Source: Micropterus salmoides (taxonomy: Eukaryota; Chordata; Actinopteri; Centrarchiformes; Centrarchidae). From it: a DNA stretch of 64,000 nucleotides. The translations under genes were made by a program, and so were the position numbers. The stretch lies in assembly GCF_014851395.1 (NCBI RefSeq), contig NW_024044459.1, positions 20,927,918 through 20,991,917 of the forward strand, read 5' to 3'. The notes under the pieces are model-generated. The model did no database searches and had not been told where the DNA came from. It worked only from the letters and a program-made list of their open reading frames with translations. Below are positions 34,340 through 46,379 of this stretch, piece after piece (position 1 is the first letter of the stretch; the number at the start of each line of letters is the position of its first letter).

Positions 34340-37162
34340 AGGGGGGCTGGAAGCAGATAGAGGACCTGGTTCTTCCAGCCCACACACACAGCACCTTACA
34401 CAGACATTTGTCAGCTAGCAAACAGCAATGTCTATATTATGCAAGAAATAACCAAATATAATCATTTTCAGAATGAGTGTCTTTGATAACTGGTTGTCTT
34501 ACAGTTTTATTATCTCAGCGGCATTAAATAAATAACATTAAATAGCATAAAAATGGCTTGCAGTTGTTTTAGAATAATTTGCTAATTATGTAACTTCTTT
34601 GAAGTACTTTTATAATACTACTGCAGAGTAATAAAACAGAGTCATATCAGATTCAGCAGCTGAAAAGGGAGTTTTTCCTTGCCGCTGTTGCCTGGTGCTT
34701 GCTCTCTGTGGGAATTATTGGGTCTCTGAAAGTAATACTACAGAGAGAACGGTCTACACCTGCTCTAGATATGAAAAGAGCTATCAGATAACATCTGTTA
34801 TGAATGGACGCTATATAAATAAAAAGTGAATCGATTAGATTAACGGAGTGCACTTCTCATGACGGGCCATATTCTTAAAAATAGAGAATGACACAGACTG
34901 ACCAACTTCTGCAAATTGCTGGTATTGACAGCGTAGTGGACACAAAGTAACTACTGACAGTGGTCTTTAAATCCTTGCATCCCATTACGAACCCATACCT
35001 AACAGACCTCTTTGAAAATCAGCAATAAAGGCTTTCGAGATCCATACTGGATCTCCTTGAAAACCCTGTAGCCAAAAATGCTGCATTCAAGAGCACCCTT
35101 CAGTGTTATGGTGACACAATCTGGGCTGACAGGTTTAAAAGGGAACAAACTAATCTACAGGCATTTCACAGGAAGTGAATTAGTATTCATTATTTGTATA
35201 TATACACATACAACCAGCAGCTTTAATCCATGGTAACCTGTTGAACATCCACTATTAATATTATCATTCTGGACTCTGCTATAAATAAGTATATTAATTA
35301 TAACTTAAGACCATCTTTGCTTATAGTCTGTTCTGTATTTTTATGTTACTTAGAACAGCTTAGCATTCCTGGCACAATATTTAGGGATCATGCATTTCCA
35401 TTAAGCTCCTTTTCTCTTTGTGTATCTAAATAATGGTTAAACCCCTGCAGATATCTTTGGAAAACCCACATCAAAAGTTAAACATTTTGTAACTCTGGGG
35501 ACCAGACTTGTGTTGCTGTGACAGGAGTTTTCAAGGCAGCCCCAAAAAAACCCCGTAACTGTCTGTTCAGCTCTCAGGAAATCAATATTAGACCATTACA
35601 GGGCAAGCCCTGTGACAGTTGGGGTGTGTCGCTAAGTGACAGGTGTCAGGAGTTAGCGGCATGGGCAGACACACACCACTTGGCCTCAGACAGAACCAAC
35701 AGAGCACGCTCAGACTGGGGCTGTTCTCACTCCTCTGCCATGTCATTGGCTGAGACAGGCTTTTTATCGACTAGGACAGGTCTGTCATTGGCCCTGGCAG
35801 TGCTGTCAGTCATAAAGGCTCCCTGGGGGATTCTCCACTTCCATTCAGGAAGAGGTTGGATGAGTTATGTGAAACATGCCACTCAAAAACAGTGTTTTCA
35901 TTACGGATCCATCAAATATTTACAATGCTTTCTTATTCTCGCTTGGCAGTTTGACAAAAGTGCATTATGTGAACAAGCTGTGGCTGGCATGGTAACATAG
36001 GGTCTTATAATAACCACGTCCACAGGAAAATAGAAACAAACCAAATGTACCAGAAAGTGATAAACAATTGAAAGCTTCTGATATTGGTTTTAGCTGCTCC
36101 GTAGAGCTCAGCCAGAAAAAATAAGAATGCAGGGTTTCTGAAAAATAGTACAATACTGACTTTAAACACAAAATGTTAAGATCTGGGTGTCATTGAATAA
36201 AGTTTAATTTAATGCTGACATGATTAATTTGTTGACAGAGTCCTATGTCACTTATCAAGTTAAAATGGCCATACTTCGCTGGTTTTAGCTTTTCATGTGA
36301 TATATATATATATGTGATATTTTAAAGACTAAATAATAAAATCTAAAAGAAAAAGAAAACTATTCTGCGAATGAATCAATAATGAAAATAATTATTAATT
36401 ATCCATAAATAATTTAAATACTATTTTAAACTTATTAGTGATATGATATAGTTATGTATTGCAAAAAAATTGGGTCAATTGTAGATTGGCTCTTTTTACA
36501 GATTTCCAATAGCTGTAATACATTTTACATCATCTGTAATGTAAAAATCTCTGTATATTTCATTATCCAGAGTATTTCTCATGGAACATGCCAGGGGACT
36601 GCATCTTTGTGTTTTTATTCTCTTCTATTTTGAAGACATTATGGGAAAAATGATACTTTAATGAGTGTACATTTATGACAAGAGAGAATGAAAAGGAAGA
36701 TTACGGCCTCAATTTACTTTCCCTGTAATTTTAAAAACTTTAAATGTGCATGTATTTCAGTCATTTATAGTCTAACACACCATTTCGTATCGCCTGGCAG
36801 GAGCTGTGGCCTCCATGTTCTGGGTCGATGCAGAGCTCGGCAGTGACATCTATTTGGATGGTAAGGTATTTGTAGTAACACAGTGTGTCTTTGTCCATGA
36901 AATTAGTGTCGGGAATTCTCTTTGGGCTTAATTTGATTGTCTAGTGTGTAAAACTTAACTTCTCAGTGGTTAAACTTGGAATAATGCATTTTGATGCTTT
37001 CATTTAAATATACTGATAAATGGAGGTGTTGTAATTAAAAACAAGCACATTTTTAAACTTTAAAAACACACTTCATTGTAAGACTGATGAACATCCTGAT
37101 GAGAGTGCTATAATTAAAGATTTCTAAATTTGAGGATGTAAAAGCTCCGACTAGTCCAATTA

Positions 37163-37208
<46 letters not shown>

Positions 37209-40200
37209 GAATGGTGTCCTCACACTAAATACTCAGCTGTCGGCTCTGTTGTAACAGGCAAGCAGACCAAACGTGTACTTCAGATAAATCAGAGAAAGTG
37301 GTTTAGCCAAACAGACAAAACTAAACACCAAAAGGCAACTGCAATTCAGAAAAGAATGTGCACAAGTTGTGGCACAACATTTGTCTCACTGACTACTATT
37401 GCTTTGTTTGCCCTAGGCATCGTCACTGTCATCGATGCCAAGTATGGACTGCAGGTATGTGCTAAGAAGATATTCAAGAAGCTTCTTATTCTTAGAAAAT
37501 GTCATGGTTGAATTAAAACAAGAGAAAATTCAATGACAACACTGTTGAGAGTTGATTAATTATTGATGACATTTATCAAGCAAAAATGCTCAACATTTGT
37601 TGATTCTAGCTTCTCAAACGTGAAAATGTGCTACTTTTCTCAGTCTGCCTGTCTTCTGGTCTGTTTGTCATGTCATGTTTTTGGACTTTAGGATAGTGCC
37701 AGTTCATTTTGAGATCATCGGCCAATACCTGCACTCACGAGGCTGGTGTATCATTATAAATGATGAATGCAAATCTGATCTAAAACCGTTAGTCTAGTGT
37801 TAGATGTATTTTGTTAAAATGTAGAGAATAATGCAGTTGAATGACGTCATTTCTGACACACCTCACTCTACCTTAAACATCACATTCTGAAATCTACAGC
37901 ATAACCCAATATATCTTTCTACTTCATTGACTAATAACAATTACATCTAAAACAACACGTTACTGGCTAAGATGACCATATATATTAGATTTGATATCTG
38001 CATTAGATATCGGCCACCCTGCTTTCTAAATATTGGCATCAGTCATCGAAATACCTATATTGGTGGACTACTACTATATATTTTTTTACATTTTATAGAC
38101 ACTTTGATTAATCCATTACTCAAAAAAAATTATTTAAATATTTTTCAGTAGGTTTTGAAAATAATTATTTAGTTCAGCCCTAATCATCTAAAGCATCAGA
38201 AGCATTTGCCTCTGAACAAGATAAATAGTGCTTTTGTGACTTTAAATCTGAAATAAGCTGATAAACTTGTGAGATTATTTGTAAACCCCTACTGCATAGC
38301 AACACAACACACACACACACATCCTGCCCTCCCTGTGGTATTTAAAAGGAACAGGACAAGTGACACCTAGATAATGGGCTCTAATTTGAAGGTGTCATGC
38401 TCAGCGAGGTGACACATTTCATGGCTTAGATGCTGCTCTGTCTTCTCATTGGAGAGAAGCAAGGAGAGGATAAGTGATAGTGAAGGAGTAATTGATATTA
38501 GAGATGTGACCATTGTAATTGGACTGTCACATCAATTCACCTGCCTTTCCCGATCATCTGTCCCATGAAATATCCGTCCACCTGAGCGGTTTTGAGTTAA
38601 CTCTCAAAGGGCTTTGTCTCTCGATACAGAGGTCATTGAAGAAAAAGCAGCAAGCAGCCATTCTATTACTTTTTTTTTTAATACTATTTTGTCATTCATT
38701 CCTTCAGAAATGAAGCGGTAGTGATGCCCAAAGTGACAGATTAATGCCAGATTGACAGTCAGGGGTCAGGATACAGATTAACACCTCCTGCTCTGTTATT
38801 ACATATTAAACTGTTTTGGAAAACGTTGCATCCCCGGTGCAAGCGCAAGACACAAACAGAAAATGAAAAGCGATCCCCTGTGGTTTCATGTGTTCAGAAA
38901 GTCACTTAGTTCACAAAGATGAAATATAGGCCCTTTCTTTTACCGATTTATCTGTCACATTTTGTGTTGGCTGCTGCAAGCATTCGCTGATATTTTTATT
39001 TTTGCCTAAAGATGGAAATCTATACGTTCAGCTTGAGCAATTTTGCTCACTTTTACATCTTTTTTTTTTTCTTTAATTTTCTGGTTGCATGTGTAAATTA
39101 TATCCACTGTCTCTCCTTTCTGCAGCAACTAGCAGAGGAAAAGGAAGATGGACTTGTCAATGAAGCAGCCAGGTATGTTTTTTTTTGTTTGTTTTTTTAA
39201 TAAATAGATTAACAGTTTGGGAAATATAACCACACTGCTGTTTTTTTGTATGAATTAAATAAAGAAGATATAATGTGTTAATCTGAGAGTTTTACAGATG
39301 CTAGGCAGGTTTTGTTACTGTTGAACAGAGTCATGCTGGCTGTTTTCCCCAGTTTCCAGTCTTTGTGCTAAGCTAAGTTAACCGGCTGCCGGTGGTAGCT
39401 TTAAATTTACCATACAGACATGAGAATTGTTTCATCTGCAAGACAGCCAATAAGTGTGTTTCCCAAAATGCAGAACTATTCCTTGAAGACTCAACAAACC
39501 ACTCAGTATCCACTTCACTACGTCTTAAAACATGCTGTTGACCGTACTCCTGCCACCCTGCCTGTCTGTCTCCCTGCGCGTCTCTCTGTTTGTCTCTTCC
39601 AGCAGCTGTGTGGTGTTGTTGTTGAGCAAATACACTGATGAAGAAAGACCAGTTGCATGACCCCTTTGCATTCTTGGTCTTTGTTTGTGTTTTCACCTCT
39701 AAACTAAACACCTCTCGGCTCCCATTTGAGTTTGGCATGCATTGCCCGTTGCCACCCAAAACAACGTACACATACACACAGTTGGTAAAGGAGAGTTTCC
39801 CGTATTTGATTGAATTAAGCTCACGAACACACAACACTGTTATAATTATGAACAAGGTAATGACTTCCTGATGTTGCTGGGTTGGTGTTTTTAACACATG
39901 ATCTTAATTTTGTGTGATTCTCGGTGCGAATTCCTGTCTCTGCTGTTAGCTTTGTGCAAATTGTGTCACTTGCCAGATAAACATAATGTTGTATTTACTG
40001 CTTTTTTAGACAGATTGCTGTCGCTGACCTGACCATAATCAACAAGACAGACCTGGTGAATGAGGAGGAACTCGCTCAAATCCGAGATGCGGTCAGGTCA
40101 GCTTCACATACTTTTACCGCTTGTCGTCCATCTCCCTTTTACTAGTAGTATCCTGCTTTTTTATCTGTGTTCTTATTATTGAGCTCCTGTAACTTTGGGA

Positions 40201-43200
40201 CAACAGTACATTTGGTCTTCTTTACATTCATTTAAAAAGAACAAAGTTGTAGCGGGATAGTAGGAATGAGGTCTAATTTGTCCATTATCTAAGTATTAAC
40301 CTTTTTTTCCTCTTGTTTTCAGGTCTATAAATGGTTTTGTCAAGATTCTAGAAACCCAGAGATCAAAGTAAGTTATTTTTTAAGAACATATATATGTAGC
40401 TTTGTACTAGGTACCATGCTTTGCTTTGTTTAGTGTAACAGATGAACACCACGTGCTGCTCCTGCTCAGATCTCTATATCAAAGATGAAGCTGTTCAGGC
40501 GTGACATTGTTCAAGAGAAACCCCCAACACACACACAAACGCACACACACATACACAAACCGCTGCACTCTGAGTAAACAGCAAACCTTCAGTGGTGTCG
40601 AATTACCCACAAGTCTTTGCTCTTTGACCCTGGGTCTTTAAGTCGACACGGCTGCAAATGTGTGAATGTGCGTGCAGGTCTGTCTGTTCATGTGCACCCT
40701 CTGTGTTAGCATTTTGTGTGTCATTGTACCCAGGTAGCATCTGCCATACCCAAGCAGCATGTATCAAAGGTTTGGGTGTGTTTTGGATCTGCTTTGCCCC
40801 CCCCCCCCAGCAGAGTTCAGACCAGGGTGAACAGATGAAAGACACCATGTAGCGAGGGGTTAATCGGAAAAACATTGCCACAACTTTTTCTATGGTGGAG
40901 TTGTATTTTAAATAAAACTGGAAAATAAAAGATAACCAGTGATCTTCTTCCACAGGGTGGATCTCTCTCAAGTGCTGGATCTGCATTCCTTTGACAGTAA
41001 GGATGGAGCAAAGTGAGTTGGTTTTATCACATTTTAAGAAATTCTTGATATTAACTGATATTTCTAATATGAACAAAGGATCCCTGAAATTTGGTTATTA
41101 AAGAATTGTGATATTTACTGATTTTACAGTTGAAAAATTATTCTGTCAGTGCTCTCTGGCAGACTTTTTTAAATGCAAAAACTGTCTAGTCCACTGTCCT
41201 CTGCGGAAAAGAAGGAGGAGAGGGGAAAAAGAAAAAAGCTTAAATAGTTTTCTTCAACTGGAAATGCAGCTCATACATACACATATGAAAAAATGACCCT
41301 GACAGTATCCCAGGATGCAGCACCGCTCAGTCTACAGTGCACACGCGATACAGCTGACAGATACTTTTGTGCAACAGTTTTGCACAGATGCACTGCCCCT
41401 AATTTTTAATAAAAAATGTTTTTTAAATGTTTTTTTAAAGTAATTCTAATTTACTACCTTTAGTAAAGTAAATGCAACATGGTTATTGGCATACAGAACC
41501 TGACTTATAAAATAGAGCCCAAAGTGGATGTTTGAGGCAGATACCAATATCGATATTGGAGAGTTTAAAACGTTTTATGAGGATATATCACCTGCTATTT
41601 TGATGTACTGTATGGATAACCTAAATTTGTGACAAGACGAAATGCGAGAAACATTTGACTGAGCAGCATATTTCATATTGTCTGTGCTGGACAAACTATG
41701 TAATGGCAATACTGTTTCTAAGCGACGTCGAACATATCTTTCGCATTTCTTCTCTGCAGTTTCATTGTTACTGATCCGTTGACATACTGCATGTGCCGAT
41801 ACCAATGTGTTGGCTGATAATATTGGTCGTGCTGATGTATAGTACCTTTCAACCATCAGTGCCATTGATGGCGTTTGTTGCTAGTCTGTCTGAACTGTGC
41901 ACCCAGCGGTCTTTGATACCGTTGCTCACCGCGTTTCTCTCTAATTAACAGACTCTTTTATTGAGCGTCCCCCTGTCACACAGCAGGGTGACCATCATAT
42001 TGTGTCTCCCTGTAGAATGTCATTCTCATGAATAGAGTCAATGTTCATCCTTTCATGTGAATGAAACGGGCCGCGGTGTTAAAACTCTCTTACATGCCCT
42101 TAGTCAGTGTCTCTGAGACCAGCTGCAGAGGATTAGAGCTGTGTGTGTCCATGGCTCCCGAGGAGTCCCCCTTGTCCCAACAGATAGCTCCTTTCCCCTT
42201 GCCTTTGAGAGTCCAGGCCCCTCCTCCCGTCGATCCCACGCTGGCTGTTTGAAGCGGCCCCCTGCCACTCCGCCTGTGTGGTACTAACAGCACACAGGGC
42301 TCAAGCTGCTGGACACAACATTTAGCCTCCTTGTGAGGTCGGGGAAAAGGGGGAGCGTGAGGAGGTCTGAAGGGGAGAGAAAGAGCTGTAGTTTGTTTGG
42401 GGGGTGATGGTGGGTGTTTTGTAGGATTTAATTGCCATTTCTAAAGTTTTCACAAGTCTATTCAGAGTTGTCATTAAGCACTGATTCAGCATGCAGGGTA
42501 TTATACTGTGAAGAAGACTAAGGCAAAAACTGTATTGTCCAGTCTCCTCAAGCAGAAAAGAGAAGGAGGATGAAGCGGATTTGTTTTATCAGATCTTTAA
42601 ACCATGAACGCCTCGTTTAGATTCAAAGATTTCACGAAATACTCCAACAAAAACGAGTTACAGATAAAAACAACATAAGATAGAACACACAAAATCTGCC
42701 ACAAAATCAGAATGCAATTTTAAAATCATGAATAAAAACAACTTAAATGGCAGCTTAAAGCAGTTCCCACTAAAAATAAAGCTTGTGAACCCTCATCACT
42801 GGTTGTATACATCCTATATGACTACCAGGTAAATCACCCAAGTAGCCAGAGGAAAAAACACACAGTTTCTGCAGCAGTATTTAAATTCACAAAATAATGT
42901 ATTTATTATGTCAACCTTTTTACTGACACAGGGGATAAACACGCCTCCAGAAGTGATAAAAATGAAGTTAATAAATGCCATGTAGAGCACCTGACAGCTG
43001 TTGAATAAGGTTTGAATAAAATGTTTGTAAAATGAAAATTGAAAATGTGAATTTAGTTAAATGCAATGTGGTTTATCTTTGGACCCCTTTGAAGTGGAAA
43101 TTAGTCTATTAGGTTGGAGGAAACTGAAAAAAATATCTGTTATGATGGTTAATCATTTCTCTCCTCTCAAAGTCTTGCAGAGAAGCTCCAACTTGTGAAA

Positions 43201-46200
43201 TCTACAAGACCACATCTTGACAAGGTATGCTCTTCTGCGACTTTGTCTCGTTTATTCTTTTATTCGTTAACTCCCCGATACTTGCCCTCTATGCCTCTCT
43301 TCTAGTTGTCCCTGTTTTTGTTTGCTAATTTATTTCACACATCATTTCCTACAGGATAAAGGGGATGCATTCTCCTCAGACTAACATTGTGTCTTGCATT
43401 CCCCCAGGCCGTGACACTGTAGTGAAAACTCCCTCCCTGCTTTGGTTTTTTTGTGTTGAGATCAACTTGAGACTTTTGATGTTTTCTTGTTACACTACAA
43501 ATAGACCCAGTCTCGGTCATACACCGCAGCATAAACATTCAGTAGACTGGGCACACTGTGTTGGCTAGACTGACTAGAGTCTTAGCCAGTTGTTATGGCT
43601 CAACAGTTGTTTGAACTGAATCCAGATGTCATAAAATTTAGTATACACCCCATTTTTCACCATCTAATTAGCAACTAAATGTCACATATGAATGGGACAC
43701 CTCTAGTGTGCTGTTTTATAACAAAATATAAAGTGTATCCCCAGTATCCAAACATATATTAAGTCCAGTTCAATTATTAAAAATATTTATTCCAGGATTA
43801 GTCTCATGCTATTCCTTCTGATGTTTTCATCAGGCCTGAGGACAAATGACTCCTCAAAGCAATTAGGCCTAATCTTGTTTCCAGTTGTGCTTTATACCCA
43901 TGAACTTTTATCACAGGATGAGGAGAGATGAGGGTTGTTTGTGTGGGTAAATAACGCCATTGTTATCTGTTTTCTCCAGGTTCCCTTTCCCGCATGAAGC
44001 TCACCCGTCCCCTCAGACCCCCCCACCCATGTTGCTCTTTTCATGTTAATGAGAATGCTGTTTTTCTGTTGTTATACCAAATGACAAGGGAGTGTGTAAC
44101 CTTAACACTTCAACACAAAACCCCCAAATATCTACAAAGTGCCCTTTTAATGCTGTAAGGAAGTATGGAGAGAAGAAGAGCGGGGGGGTAGGCAGATAAA
44201 GAGGGTTGCCGTTACTGGGTTTCAGGTGCCGAGTGGAGTTGTGGTTTTTGACACGGCCATTGACAAAATCATCAGCCAGGGCGTAAAAACACTTCTTTTG
44301 TTTAATGTTCATAATGACTTTGCTGGTTTCAGTGAGCTAAAAATATGTGTTAAAATGTATTTTGAATAAATGTCATCAGTGAACTTTAAATCTTAACAAC
44401 TGCCTGAAAATATAAATCTGAAAACATAAACGCAGCAATGGAATGCAAGGATTGTACTTAAGTGCAAATTTAGCTTCTTCTGCTTTACCTGAAACTTCCC
44501 TACTTCATTTTATGCTAATACAGTACTTCTACTCCACTACATTACACATGTAAATATTGTACTACATAAAACATATGGTCAGTTTATAAAATCTGCATTA
44601 TTATATGAACAGTATATAAAGTTGTTCAAAGTAGCTCCACCATGACAACATTAAAATGCTGCTTACAAGTTAATGAATATATGTATACATATATATTAAC
44701 ACTTGGAATTTGAAAAGTACACTTTGCTGATGTGCTTTTGAGTGCAGGACTTCTAATTGTAATAGAGTATTTTTTCACTGAAATTTAGTGATATTGCTAT
44801 TTTTACTCATGTACAAGATGTGAGAACTTTCACCACTGCCTATAACCTGCATCTGTATTTCAGTGAATGAAAAATGTGGGAATGCACTGCAATTCAGAAC
44901 CACAATTTCCAAAAAATATATATTTCAAACCCAAAAGATGTGCAATTTCTTGTCTATTTTATTTTTCACCCTCAGAGTATTTTAACTGTGACGTTTGAAG
45001 TAGCTGGAGATCTTTCTGAGGACACCTTGAATGTCTTTATCCAGGTAGACTCACTCTGCATCGATCAGACCATTCAGTTTTTATCCGTGTTGCCATTACT
45101 AATTAGCTCTAGCACAATACAGGCCTTTGTAAAGTAAACACCCATTTCCCACTGTTTCAGGACCTCCTTTGGGAAAAGATGTTCAAAAACAAAGAAGGGG
45201 AGCCCATGACTGTCATTCGTTTAAAGGTACAGTAAAGCACAATAGTCACCCCAGTGGCCGCAGTGATCAATATCTGCCACTTTAAAACCTGTATTAATCA
45301 GTTCCAAACACTTTATTCAGTGTTGGTTAATGTGTCACTTGTGACTTGTGTGTTTATGTGTGTTTTCAGGGCATAGTATCGTTTGCAGGTAAAGCCCACC
45401 AAGTGATGCTGCAGGGGGTCCACGAACTGTATGACCTGAATGAGACTCCACAGCTGTGGGAGGAGAACCCGCGGATCAACCGACTGGTCTTTATAGGTGA
45501 ACACACACACTTATTTCACATATGTATCTTTACACAATTATTACATGCAACTGTGAAGGCAGCCAGTTCACTGAACTGCATTAAATTGATCAAAATGACT
45601 CTTTTTGACAATCTTTTACTAATTTTTTCAAGTAGTGTATCCATTAAAGTTCACTTAATGGAGATAGTGCAGAAACTTTTATTGACAAATTCACGATCAA
45701 GTAAATTTCTGATTCTAGCATAAAGTTACATAACTTCTTGGCTGTAAAACTGCACCATCGCTCCACAATTTCCAAAAATGTCCCGAGATTTTTCTTGGAA
45801 AGTATGTAATTTGGTACGAATTATTTGGAAAATGGCGACAGCTCGTTTGAAAATTTTCATAATTGCACAGGTCAGATGAACCTTGTCAACACGCAAGCAA
45901 AACAAAATGAAGCATAAAGTATTCAATAATAAATGAGTAACAAGTGAATAATTTATTTTTTAGAGGAGATTCTCTGGAAAACAACCACTCAACACAACTA
46001 ACTTAACTCTGAAAATAAAGTAATCAGATCATAACCTTTTTGCCGTTTAATCCATAGTTAGTGTCTTTCCAGGTAAATTAGGTCGAAGGTTTTTTTGGAG
46101 ATCTACAACTGACAATGCATATTAATAAAAGCAGCAATAAATAATAATAAGCGCTAATGTCACATATCGAATCAATGGGGTAAATACCTAGGGAAAGAAG

Positions 46201-46303
46201 AGTATTATTATTTAGTGTTATTTTGTCCTTTTGCATTAGACTGCCATGGCTACATAGACCTGACCTTGAGAACCACTGTCCACTATAATATATAACACAA
46301 ATG

Positions 46304-46379
<76 letters not shown>

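Noticed and set aside
35518..36000. 160-codon plus-strand frame in zng1 intron 4
   Set aside because: It begins at GTG, has no recognisable domain, and zng1 exons 4 and 5 join in phase without it.
39373..39897. 174-codon minus-strand frame
   Set aside because: It overlaps a MITE fragment and intronic sequence of zng1. The product has no recognisable domain.
40603..41076. 157-codon minus-strand frame
   Set aside because: It runs opposite zng1 exon 10 and its flanking intron; a shadow.
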